Positions 1-7,481 of a stretch of 64,000 bases of DNA are shown piece after piece. Position numbers and translations under genes: made by a program. Each line of letters starts with the position of its first letter. Position 1 is the first letter of the stretch. This DNA comes from a virus. Location of the stretch: IMG/VR virus record IMGVR_UViG_3300031787_000018, positions 62,001 through 126,000 of that record, one strand, 5' to 3'. Under the pieces are notes generated by a model. The model did not search any database, was not told the origin of the DNA, and saw only the letters and a program-made list of their open reading frames with translations.

Positions 1-1344
1 TCTTACCACTGTTACATTAGTACCTGGACCCCACTTTCTACCCCTTTCTTTATACACAACAGTATCACCAATAGATAAATTTTTGGTGGATTGATTTATT
101 TTGGTACCTTCTTCACCCATTATTTTATAAAAATTTAAAACTAATCTATACGCAATTTCTTCTTTTGCCTCACTATTTAAATCCTTAGTTACCCCATCTT
201 CATCTAGTGATTTAATAATTTCTGATAATTTAACAATTTGATTTTTATCTTTTAAATTATTTAAAAAATAATAACCAAAATCATCTTGACTAAAATAATC
301 CGACATATCTTCAAAGTTAGAGGTCAAAAGTAAAGAAATATCTAATGTTAAAAAAGGTATATCGTAACCGTTATAGTTATTAAAATAACTATTCATCGGT
401 AAACCCCTATAATTTATTATTATATCATTTAAAAAAGGAACATCTTGAATGACACCATTTAACATTTTAGGGAAAATATGTATGTAACCACGGTTAGTTG
501 TAATACCTGCGACATAAGGTTTTAATTTATCAAGAAAGGTATTAATTTTATTTTTTTTATTTTTTACAATATCACCTACATATTTTTTACAAGCCTCGAT
601 ACCATCTTTAGGTAAGATAGTTATCATAAAAGAAGATTCCATTCTTTGGTCCTCCATCGAATACCATTCCCAATCAATTGGTTTTTCAAAAAAAGGAAAC
701 TTTATATGGACGGCTATTTTGTAATTTCCAACTTCCTGACCTCTAGTTGGGTGTAATTCTTTTTTATCTAACCAAAATATCAAAGAACCTTCTTTAGAGT
801 ATCTATTCCAATAATTTGAATTAGATGTTGACACACACCAACTTGAGTGTATTCCGTATTTACATGAAGCCTCATGTGTTAAAGGTGAAATAAGTAACCA
901 TCTATCATCCTCCCAAATTTTAACCCTATTAGCTGTGGCCGGTTTTAATTCTTCAAAGTACTCACACATTGGTTTTATCCAAAGGTGTGAAACATAAGAG
1001 TTAATATCTTTTGGTGCTTTTTTAATCCTATCAAATTCTTTTTTTTGTTCTTCACTTGGATTTTGGAAGTTTTGTTCACTATATATTGCGGCAACAGTTT
1101 TGTCATTTAAACGATTAGTATTTGTATGAAAACATTTAACCGCATCAATTATTTCATTACCACTTTCCGGTGAAATAATAATATTTTTAACCATCCACTC
1201 AAGGTATTTGTTATTACCTGAGGGGTCGTTTCCAGATAAAGAACGTATGGTTTCTTCATCTACATTATTATATTTTTTAATGACATCCTCTAAACGCCCT
1301 TCATTTATAATCTGCTCTAATATAATGTATTTAATATTTGTCAT
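1..1344 (-). CDS. Tagged protein of the DPSGN / YG-x-WC family (3' end outside window)
   Basis: The frame is open from ATG at 1344 to the window edge, giving at least 448 residues with no stop. It starts with the tag MTNIKYIILEQIINE, ending in I-N-E, followed by GRLEDV. A conserved N-terminal block NDPSGNNKYLEWMVK lies at residues 39-53 and the Cys/Trp motif ASCKYGIHSSWC at 159-170. Four other proteins of the window share these blocks (4386, 9111, 43536, 53451). I know no function for the family; the invariant Cys, Tyr-Gly and Trp-Cys suggest a catalytic or metal site, but that is a guess. An ATATTTAT-type signal lies 30 bases upstream. Late virion cargo is the favoured role. Confidence 0.85.
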   Translation of the reverse strand, partial: MTNIKYIILEQIINEGRLEDVIKKYNNVDEETIRSLSGNDPSGNNKYLEWMVKNIIISPESGNEIIDAVKCFHTNTNRLNDKTVAAIYSEQNFQNPSEEQKKEFDRIKKAPKDINSYVSHLWIKPMCEYFEELKPATANRVKIWEDDRWLLISPLTHEASCKYGIHSSWCVSTSNSNYWNRYSKEGSLIFWLDKKELHPTRGQEVGNYKIAVHIKFPFFEKPIDWEWYSMEDQRMESSFMITILPKDGIEACKKYVGDIVKNKKNKINTFLDKLKPYVAGITTNRGYIHIFPKMLNGVIQDVPFLNDIIINYRGLPMNSYFNNYNGYDIPFLTLDISLLLTSNFEDMSDYFSQDDFGYYFLNNLKDKNQIVKLSEIIKSLDEDGVTKDLNSEAKEEIAYRLVLNFYKIMGEEGTKINQSTKNLSIGDTVVYKERGRKWGPGTNVTVVR

Positions 1345-1373
1345 GGTATTAATTTAATTATTTATTCTAATAA

Positions 1374-1382
1374 ATAAATATC
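1374..1382 (-). promoter_or_regulatory. ATATTTAT-type late signal for gene at 1344
   Basis: GATATTTAT read on the minus strand, 30 bases before the ATG. It is one of about 20 copies placed before tagged or tail genes in this window. Confidence 0.45.
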
Positions 1383-1440
1383 AATTTATTTGTAATAATA
1401 TCTTGACAGTAATATAAAAAATAAGTAATATTAACTTGTA

Positions 1441-1583
1441 ATCGAAACGGTGAGACCGACAACAAAACTCAGACAGTAAGGTTAAGGAAAGATTCGAGTG
1501 AATCATGGAAATAATCGAGGACTGTAATTATAAGAAAGGGTCTCTATTGATTAATAGGAGGTAACCCGAAAGTTACCACATAC
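1441..1583 (+). ncRNA. Structured leader of the tRNA-like locus, unassigned
   Basis: No open frame fits here. GAGACC (1452-1457) can pair with GGTCTC near 1539-1544, GATTC (1491) with GAATC (1499), and GTAAC (1561) with GTTAC (1572). The segment leads directly into two tRNA-like genes that end in one terminator, so it is probably the first part of the same transcript. I recognise no RNA family. Confidence 0.45.
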
Positions 1584-1656
1584 GCGGAAGTAGTTTAACT
1601 ATTAGAACACAACACATCCTGTGTTGGGGTAACAGTGAAAATCTGATTCTTCTGCT
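1584..1656 (+). tRNA. tRNA-Gly(UCC)-like RNA, noncanonical loops
   Basis: A cloverleaf can be drawn: acceptor GCGGAAG/CTTCTGC, D stem GTTT/GAAC, anticodon stem CAACA/TGTTG, loop CATCCTG (anticodon TCC), T stem AACAG/CTG(A)TT with one bulge, and discriminator T as in bacterial tRNA-Gly. Odd features: position 33 is A instead of T, the D loop has no GG and the T loop is TGAAAAT with no TTC. These losses remove the usual elbow contacts. It may be a decayed tRNA, a decoy, or a tRNA used outside translation. Confidence 0.6.
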
Positions 1657-1665
1657 CTAATAAAC

Positions 1666-1735
1666 GCGGAGGTCGTATAATGTTAATATGTCGTACATCC
1701 TGTATGAAGATTGTGGACGAACCCACACTTCCGCT
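1666..1735 (+). tRNA. Second tRNA-Gly(UCC)-like RNA, noncanonical loops
   Basis: Acceptor GCGGAGG/CTTCCGC, D arm with GTAT/ATAT, anticodon stem TCGTA/TATGA and the same CATCCTG loop as its neighbour, then TGTGG/CCACA as T stem and discriminator T. The 5' part closely resembles what I recall of enterobacterial tRNA-Gly(UCC). The T loop is ACGAAC (6 bases, no TTC), the D loop has no GG, and position 33 is A. Only 9 bases separate it from the first copy, so both probably come from one precursor. Confidence 0.6.
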
Positions 1736-1743
1736 CAACCCAT

Positions 1744-1772
1744 AACCCGATAATAAAATATCGGGTTTTTTT
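1744..1772 (+). terminator. Rho-independent terminator
   Basis: AACCCGATA pairs with TATCGGGTT around a short A-rich loop and runs into seven T. It closes the tRNA-like transcription unit just before the gene at 1778. Confidence 0.85.
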
Positions 1773-1777
1773 ATACG

Positions 1778-2200
1778 ATGGAAAAATTAAAAGTAGGTGA
1801 TTTCGTTTCTTGTTTCTATAGTTTTAGAACTGGTACCGCTTACGGTAAAGTTTTAAAAATACATGATTTAAAAAATAATATAGATTGTGATGAATACGGT
1901 CCTATTATTACAGGTATGGGTGATGAGAATAGTAAACTTAAAGTAACCGTAAAAATATTAGGTTATGATATGGGTGAAGATTACGGTATTAACAGTTTAG
2001 GTGAAATTGTTGAAGATGTTGAAGAGACTAGGGAGTTGGATGTACATAAAATTTTCTACATTATAGATGAGAAACTAATTCGTGAAATGAGAATTGAGTG
2101 GGAGAATTTAATGAAAAAGAAGTTAGATTTCTTATATAAAAACATTAATAGGGATGTTTTGTCAGGCAGAAAAACCATCAAAGGGTTAAATATGACTTAA
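1778..2200 (+). CDS. Small protein with N-terminal SH3/KOW-like KVGD block
   Basis: 140 residues, not recognised as a named family. It opens with MEKLKVGDFVS, a pattern seen in many small proteins here (3907, 22833, 36830, 37083, 37588) and typical of SH3-like barrel domains. The C-terminal third is basic and helical. The ATG lies 6 bases after the terminator of the tRNA-like locus. Confidence 0.7.
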   Translation: MEKLKVGDFVSCFYSFRTGTAYGKVLKIHDLKNNIDCDEYGPIITGMGDENSKLKVTVKILGYDMGEDYGINSLGEIVEDVEETRELDVHKIFYIIDEKLIREMRIEWENLMKKKLDFLYKNINRDVLSGRKTIKGLNMT

Positions 2201-2203
2201 TAA

Positions 2204-2430
2204 ACCTTTCGTTTATGGGTCTCCCACAACCAAGGTTTAAAAAGGGATCTTAAAAAATGGACTGTAGACACCTTTCGTTTATGGGTCTCCCACAACAAAC
2301 TTGCGGTGGAGTGGGGAGTTAAATTTAGCTGTAGACACCTTTCGTTTATGGGTCTCCCACAACAGTTCATCAACCGTACCGTCAATTGGTGAAGCTGTAG
2401 ACACCTTTCGTTTATGGGTCTCCCACAACA
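2204..2430 (-). CRISPR. Four-repeat CRISPR-like mini-array
   Basis: Three full copies of a 35-36 base repeat (2262-2296, 2328-2363, 2394-2429) and one copy shortened at one end (2204-2230) recur at 66, 67 and 66 bases. The three intervals of 30-31 bases are unrelated to each other. On the minus strand the repeat starts GTTGTGGGAGACCC and ends GGTGTCTACAGC, with AGAC/GTCT able to pair. The shortened copy then sits at the far end, as leader-distal repeats often do. Repeat and spacer lengths fit type II or V arrays. No cas gene is in the window. Alternative: a coding or intergenic tandem repeat. Confidence 0.6.
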
Positions 2431-2737
2431 TATTAACACATATTTTCTGAAATTCTGGGTAAGAAACCCCCATTTTTTGACATTTTTTCCAGATTTTACC
2501 ATAATCAACATATAAAACCGGTTTCTGATCACCAGTATCTATATTATCTAAAAATAAAAAATCCCCATTTTTATCAATATATTTTGTCCATCCTGGTTGT
2601 TTTTTTGATCCTACCAAGTTACATTCTGATAATTTATCATAAATAAATTTTTCTGCCTCAGATAATTCTGGAATATCATCAAACCAATCTAAATTTTCTA
2701 TGGATTCTTTTAATATTTTTTTAATTAAATTCCTCAT
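2279..2737 (-). CDS. Tagged protein whose 3' end is overrun by the repeat array
   Basis: The start MRNLIKKILKES is the clearest form of the tag of this phage, ending in L-K-E. The body (about residues 12-102) is acidic and not recognised. From about residue 103 the frame runs into the repeat array, reading LWETHKRKVSTA twice with different 10-residue inserts, and stops at 2279. The natural C-terminus was therefore probably lost, or the array is transcribed as the 3' part of this mRNA. An AATATTTAT signal lies 5 bases before the ATG. Confidence 0.7.
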   Translation of the reverse strand: MRNLIKKILKESIENLDWFDDIPELSEAEKFIYDKLSECNLVGSKKQPGWTKYIDKNGDFLFLDNIDTGDQKPVLYVDYGKIWKKCQKMGVSYPEFQKICVNMLWETHKRKVSTASPIDGTVDELLWETHKRKVSTAKFNSPLHRKFVVGDP

Positions 2738-2742
2738 ATCAT

Positions 2743-2751
2743 ATAAATATT
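2743..2751 (-). promoter_or_regulatory. ATATTTAT-type late signal for gene at 2737
   Basis: AATATTTAT on the minus strand, 5 bases before ATG, the same spacing as at 19125, 29912 and 32774. Confidence 0.45.
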
Positions 2752-2794
2752 TTGTATATTTGTAAAAATTAAAATAAATAGACCTCTCTAAGAG

Positions 2795-3313
2795 ATGGAA
2801 AATTTAGTATTAAAAGGTAAAATAATATTTGATCCTGAAAACAGAACCAGGAAACACAACCGTCAGGCTGATTGGAAACGTATTGCCATGGTTCATTTTG
2901 ATGGTGAGATGTGTGATTATTATGCTTGGTTTATTGAACGTAGATATAATATAAAACTAAATAAACCACTTAGAGGTTCACACATTACCTTTATTAATGA
3001 TAGTACTAAGGACCTGACTAAGAATTTTACAATACCCGTCAAAGTTATTAATGACAATTGGTCTAAACTTAAAGATAAGTGGGATGGTAAAGAAATAGAA
3101 GTTACTTTAAACCTAGATTTACGTTCCAACGGGGAACATTGGTGGATGAAAGTTCATTCACAATCATTCGAGGATATTAGAACCGAAATAGAATTAGGTA
3201 GACCTTTCTTTAACTATCACATGACTATTGGTTATGCTAATGAACGTAATATAGAACATTCTGAATATATTGTTGGTCTCATAGATAAATTTGGTAATAA
3301 TTATGGTATATAA
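2795..3313 (+). CDS. 2H-phosphoesterase-like protein
   Basis: 172 residues with two H-x-T motifs: HIT at residues 63-65 (in GSHITFIND) and HMT at 142-144 (in NYHMTIGYA), spaced as in the 2H phosphoesterase superfamily. Members open or remove cyclic and 2'-5' phosphodiester bonds. In phages the fold includes the anti-CBASS enzyme Acb1 and relatives of tRNA/RNA repair enzymes. Which substrate applies cannot be read from the sequence. It is divergent to the tagged gene at 2737 and directly upstream of rmlC. Confidence 0.65.
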   Translation: MENLVLKGKIIFDPENRTRKHNRQADWKRIAMVHFDGEMCDYYAWFIERRYNIKLNKPLRGSHITFINDSTKDLTKNFTIPVKVINDNWSKLKDKWDGKEIEVTLNLDLRSNGEHWWMKVHSQSFEDIRTEIELGRPFFNYHMTIGYANERNIEHSEYIVGLIDKFGNNYGI

Positions 3314-3340
3314 TACCAACAAATTGATTATAATTGTAAA

Positions 3341-3892
3341 ATGAAAATTATAGAAACTAAAATAAAAGATTTGGTTATCATTAAACCAAAAGTTTTTAAA
3401 GATGACAGAGGTCATTTTCTTGAAACTTATAATCAAACCGTGTTTGAAAAATTGGGCATAAATTTCGGTGACTTTCACCAAGACAATCAATCTTTATCTA
3501 AAAAAGGTGTATTAAGAGGTTTACACTTTCAAAAGGGTGAACACGCCCAAGCCAAATTGGTTAGAGTTATAAAAGGTTCAGTTTTAGATGTGGCGGTTGA
3601 CCTGAGAGAAGGTTCACCAACTTACGGTGAATGGAAATCTGTTTTGTTAACTAGTGATAATAATGTTATGTTTTTTATACCGGAAGGTTTTGCACATGGA
3701 TTTATTACACTAGAAGATGATACAATATTTAGTTACAAATGTAATAAACCTTACAACAAAGAATTTGAATCCGGTATTTTGTGGAATGATCCTGATTTAA
3801 ACATAGATTGGATGTTATACGGTGATGAACCAATAATGTCAGGAAAAGACCTAACTTTACCAACCCTTGAGGAATTAAATCAAAACTTATAA
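3341..3892 (+). CDS. rmlC: dTDP-4-dehydrorhamnose 3,5-epimerase
   Basis: 183 residues, the normal length for RmlC/RfbC. The cupin core is clear: DDRGHFLETY near residue 22, QDNQSLSKKGVLRGLHFQ near 47, and PEGFAHGF near 112. The enzyme epimerises C3 and C5 of dTDP-4-keto-6-deoxyglucose on the way to dTDP-rhamnose. The other rhamnose genes are not in the window, so the phage probably feeds into the host pathway, perhaps to change surface sugars or glycosylate virion parts. Confidence 0.93.
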   Translation: MKIIETKIKDLVIIKPKVFKDDRGHFLETYNQTVFEKLGINFGDFHQDNQSLSKKGVLRGLHFQKGEHAQAKLVRVIKGSVLDVAVDLREGSPTYGEWKSVLLTSDNNVMFFIPEGFAHGFITLEDDTIFSYKCNKPYNKEFESGILWNDPDLNIDWMLYGDEPIMSGKDLTLPTLEELNQNL

Positions 3893-3906
3893 AATTTTAA
3901 AATTGA

Positions 3907-4311
3907 ATGGAAAAATTTAAAGTGGGTGATGTCGTTAGATTGACCAATGGTTTGACTGCAAAGGTTTTAAATAAACCTGGTACTTTTATGTCAAACGGTT
4001 CTTATGAAATAATGTTGGTGGAGTATACTATGAACGGTAGGATTTTACCTATAAAAGACAGTAAAAAATGGATTAAACCTGACGAAATTGCCTATAGTTT
4101 AACACAAACTGACACACATGAACCTCTTGAAAATTACATGGAAATTATCTATAACGGTCAAGAAATAGTCTTCATACCAAAAGATATTAGTAAAGTAGAA
4201 TTGGTTAAAGATGAAAACGGTTTTCAAACAATCAGACTCCATTATGAAGGTCACATACATGGTAGTATAAACATTCTAATTGGTGATAATAAAATAGAAA
4301 ATAATGGGTAA
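3907..4311 (+). CDS. Small SH3/KOW-like protein
   Basis: 134 residues of unknown function. It starts MEKFKVGDVVRLTNGLTAKV, a short beta-barrel pattern shared with several small proteins of this phage. It is 14 bases downstream of rmlC in the same direction, so probably in its operon. Confidence 0.7.
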   Translation: MEKFKVGDVVRLTNGLTAKVLNKPGTFMSNGSYEIMLVEYTMNGRILPIKDSKKWIKPDEIAYSLTQTDTHEPLENYMEIIYNGQEIVFIPKDISKVELVKDENGFQTIRLHYEGHIHGSINILIGDNKIENNG

Positions 4312-4385
4312 GATTTTGTCAAAATGACCAAACAAACATGGAAAATCTAAGTTTAATTTATTAATGTTAGATAAAAGTTTTAAAT

Positions 4386-5327
4386 ATGAATAAGAAAGAA
4401 TTAAAAAACCTAAATAAAGATTTGGAAATACATTTGGTTGACATAATCAACATGTTTGACCCTTCTAAGACAAATAAATACACTAAATTCTTAGTTGATA
4501 TGTTTAAAAATTATATTTCTGAAAAAAATGAAAAAATTTCAAATAGGGACATACCATTAATTGGTAAAATAACTGGGGTGAAAGATGATAATGAGTTTTT
4601 ATATAAAATACCACAATCTAAAAATGAACTAGAAGAAGTATTAGTTGATTATATTCACGATGTTTTTAGTTATGAAAGATTAGAATCCTTACACAAATTT
4701 GACTACCATTTAAAGTTTGGTAGAATACCTCTTGAATATCGTGATATAAACAAATGTAATAGTTGGGACGATATTGTTCGTCTTAGTTCTTTAGCTACAA
4801 TTAAAGAAAAAGAAAAATCACTAGAAAAAGAAATTTTAAAAGTTTACGAAGATAATTCTTGGCTCGCAATTAAACCATTAACTTTTAAAGCTTCATTGGC
4901 ATATGGTTCTGGCACAAAATGGTGTACAGCCTCAAAAAACAACAAAGATTATTTTTATAGATATTCTAGAAATGGTGTTTTGATTTATGTAATTAGTAAG
5001 GAAAGTGGTAGAAAATTTGGTGTGTATTATACTGATTATGATGTGTTAACACCAGAATTTTCTGTATGGAATGAAATTGATAATAGAATTGACACTATTC
5101 AAACGGGTATACCTTCTGATGTGATGTCTGAAATTTATAAAAATTGTGTATCAGATATGAAAAACGTAAAATATTTTTCTGAAGAAGAATACCTAAAAAG
5201 TGAAAAGTATTATATACCAGAAGTAGTACCGATACAACAAATTGACGAAGAAGAAGCTAATATCATATATAATTATGGTGTTGATTACGAGACACCAGAC
5301 ACACCCCCAAGAGAAACCGATTTTTAA
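4386..5327 (+). CDS. Untagged member of the DPSGN / YG-x-WC family
   Basis: 313 residues. FDPSKTNKYTKFLVDMF at 24-40 corresponds to the NDPSGN block, and ASLAYGSGTKWCTASKNN at 169-186 to the Cys/Trp motif, with WL-x-I-x-PLT just before it. Unlike its four paralogues it lacks the N-terminal tag, has Leu in place of the first Cys of the motif, and has no ATATTTAT signal upstream. It may be an intracellular form of the family. Function unknown. Confidence 0.8.
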   Translation: MNKKELKNLNKDLEIHLVDIINMFDPSKTNKYTKFLVDMFKNYISEKNEKISNRDIPLIGKITGVKDDNEFLYKIPQSKNELEEVLVDYIHDVFSYERLESLHKFDYHLKFGRIPLEYRDINKCNSWDDIVRLSSLATIKEKEKSLEKEILKVYEDNSWLAIKPLTFKASLAYGSGTKWCTASKNNKDYFYRYSRNGVLIYVISKESGRKFGVYYTDYDVLTPEFSVWNEIDNRIDTIQTGIPSDVMSEIYKNCVSDMKNVKYFSEEEYLKSEKYYIPEVVPIQQIDEEEANIIYNYGVDYETPDTPPRETDF

Positions 5328-5352
5328 TAATTAAAAAAATAAAAAATATAAT

Positions 5353-5589
5353 ATGTTATTTGTAATTGAAGAAAATAAAACAAAAATGGCTCCACTAAAA
5401 AGCGGAGCTTTGATTGAATTAGACACATTTGGAAATGTGTGGTATAAATCTGATATAGATGTTGTGTTAGGTAAAGTTGTCAAGGATAAGTTTATACCTT
5501 TAACCAATAAAGAATTTAATTCAGATATGTTATTAGCGATAGCTAAAGTAGTCAACCAAGAAAGTATTGTTGATGAAATAAAAAAGTAA
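5353..5589 (+). CDS. Small hypothetical protein
   Basis: 78 residues, no recognised domain; mixed beta/alpha composition with no membrane segment. It follows 4386 by 25 bases and ends just before a strong terminator, so it is probably the last gene of that unit. Confidence 0.65.
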   Translation: MLFVIEENKTKMAPLKSGALIELDTFGNVWYKSDIDVVLGKVVKDKFIPLTNKEFNSDMLLAIAKVVNQESIVDEIKK

Positions 5590-5598
5590 TTCTTTATG

Positions 5599-5625
5599 AA
5601 ACCCCTTTACCGAGGGGTTTTTTAT
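5599..5625 (+). terminator. Rho-independent terminator
   Basis: AACCCC pairs with GGGGTT over an 8-base loop, followed by six T. Confidence 0.85.
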
Positions 5626-5633
5626 TTTAAGAT

Positions 5634-5643
5634 GATATTTATT
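5634..5643 (+). promoter_or_regulatory. ATATTTAT-type late signal for gene at 5645
   Basis: GATATTTATT directly before the first of two adjacent ATG codons. Confidence 0.45.
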
Positions 5644-5644
5644 A

Positions 5645-6841
5645 ATGATGAATACTATCCGTAAAATTATTAAAGAACAATTACTCACTGAAAAGGCTGG
5701 AATATCGGAAATTGTTAGAAAATGGGCTACAATATTAAAAAATGAAGTAGACGAAAATTTAAAAATTCATAGAGAAGAACAACACAAAAAATATTCCCAA
5801 AAAACAAAGGGTATTTCATACCCATCCATGAGTGATATTTTTGATGTAAATTTAGATAAGCCTGTAAACCCTGAAGATGATCCTTTTTATTGGGAGGATG
5901 ACACTAGTAAAGGAAAAAATTATTATAAGAAAGGTTATGATGATTATATGAGAGAGGATTATAGGTCTAGACAGAGTTACAGTCAAATGTACGAACCTTT
6001 AGCCGAGGTTGTGGTATACGGTGAGGATTACCCCAAAGAATACGAAGAATTTTCAGTAGATGTTTGGGTTCTAACAAATAGTAATCGTATTGAGTATGAC
6101 CATTATGAATCTGGTTATGATGAAGATGGTTATTATATTGTTTACCTTAATATACCTTTAGCTGCCATGAGTATGTCCACTTTTATTCATGAAATTAAAC
6201 ATGCTTACGATGATTGGAATAGGATGCGAACCGGTGGTAAACCAATAAGAGATAGTTGGGAAATTAAAAATATATACACAAAAGATTTTGAAAAGTTAAT
6301 ACTAGGTGCTTCGGTAAACTTTCCACAATTGGGTCCTATAATTCGTAATTATTATATGGGTTCTAAATTGGAAACACCTGCTTACTTGGAAAACGAATAT
6401 GACAACGCAATGGTAAACTATCAAGATATTGGTAAAAAATTGATGAATTTTAAAGCATCTACTTTTATGACCAAGGAAGGTGAACCGGCTAGAGGTTTGG
6501 GGGATGAGTTTAAAAAACTACAAAGTTACGATATACCTTTATTCAAAAAATTTGATAATGTTTTAGATTTTTTAAGGTATACAGAAAAATATTTCAACCA
6601 AAGAGGTGAAGACATTTTTAGACGAGTTAACAAAATGAGATACGTTCACGGTTTACCGGCTAAACAAGAACCTAAAAAATGGGAACCAAGTACAAAAACA
6701 CAAAAAACAACAAGTACGAAGGGTACACAACAAGACCTTTTTAGTTCAAGTGAAGATTTTGATGATTGGAAATATTCTAGAGAAAGGGGTTGGTATTATG
6801 CTGGTAAAGGTGGTGAAGATTTTAATGATTATTATTACTAA
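5645..6841 (+). CDS. Tagged HExxH metallopeptidase-like protein
   Basis: 398 residues. The tag MMNTIRKIIKEQLLTE ends in L-T-E. FIHEIKHAYDDW at residues 180-191 is a zinc-peptidase HExxH site (His182, Glu183, His186), and an acidic LENEYD further on could give the third ligand. The C-terminus (about 340-398) is low complexity and rich in Lys, Ser, Asp and Tyr. A shorter paralogue is at 7471. If the tag directs packaging, this would be a protease delivered into the host or one acting in head maturation. Confidence 0.82.
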   Translation: MMNTIRKIIKEQLLTEKAGISEIVRKWATILKNEVDENLKIHREEQHKKYSQKTKGISYPSMSDIFDVNLDKPVNPEDDPFYWEDDTSKGKNYYKKGYDDYMREDYRSRQSYSQMYEPLAEVVVYGEDYPKEYEEFSVDVWVLTNSNRIEYDHYESGYDEDGYYIVYLNIPLAAMSMSTFIHEIKHAYDDWNRMRTGGKPIRDSWEIKNIYTKDFEKLILGASVNFPQLGPIIRNYYMGSKLETPAYLENEYDNAMVNYQDIGKKLMNFKASTFMTKEGEPARGLGDEFKKLQSYDIPLFKKFDNVLDFLRYTEKYFNQRGEDIFRRVNKMRYVHGLPAKQEPKKWEPSTKTQKTTSTKGTQQDLFSSSEDFDDWKYSRERGWYYAGKGGEDFNDYYY

Positions 6842-6851
6842 ATTAAATTAA

Positions 6852-7481
6852 ATGAACATTAGAAAAATAATAAAAGAAACTTTATTATTGGAAATAGGTG
6901 AAGCCAATGTAGAACCATTCATGTGGAAGTTGGCTAACAAGACAGACGATTTTTATATCTATGAATTTAAAACGGCTGGAGGTTCAAACTTAAACATAAA
7001 TGTTACGTTTTATAAATTAAGTCCCAAGATGATGTCTAACTTAGTTGATAGAGACAGAAGATTACCAGAGGAGGCAATTAATTTAATTAAAAAAAATCCT
7101 ACGGGTTATTGGGATGTTGAGTTTACTGTTGAAGAAGACAGAGGTAGTGCACTTGATAATCCTTATCTTACAATTAGTAAATCAGAGTTTAAATCAGATA
7201 AAATAGAGTTATTTAAAATATTATCCACCTTAAACAAAATTGTTAATGATTTTTTGTATAAAGAAAAAAATGTCAGAGGACTTACTTTTAAACCAGTAAA
7301 TAGAAAAAGGGGGATGTTGTTTTTAACTTATTTTAAAAAACTTTTACCTGATGCACAAAAAATGGTAACACATTATGGTGTTCATATTATTGTTTTGGAT
7401 AAAAATTTAAATAAAGTGGATACAAGATTAAAAAAACAATCTTATCTGGATAGAAAAACGTTTGGTGATGATGAATATTAA
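6852..7481 (+). CDS. Tagged protein of unknown function
   Basis: 209 residues beginning MNIRKIIKETLLLE, a tag ending in L-L-E. The body is alpha/beta and not recognised. It sits 10 bases after the metallopeptidase at 5645 and overlaps the start of the second one at 7471, so the three appear to be one operon. It has no ATATTTAT signal of its own. Confidence 0.8.
   Translation: MNIRKIIKETLLLEIGEANVEPFMWKLANKTDDFYIYEFKTAGGSNLNINVTFYKLSPKMMSNLVDRDRRLPEEAINLIKKNPTGYWDVEFTVEEDRGSALDNPYLTISKSEFKSDKIELFKILSTLNKIVNDFLYKEKNVRGLTFKPVNRKRGMLFLTYFKKLLPDAQKMVTHYGVHIIVLDKNLNKVDTRLKKQSYLDRKTFGDDEY

Noticed and set aside
2197-2532. Open frame across the repeat array with repeated CCGRPINERCLQL-type peptides
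   Set aside because: It is the repeat array read in another frame; the repeats are conserved as DNA and the intervals are unrelated, which fits CRISPR better than a repeat protein.
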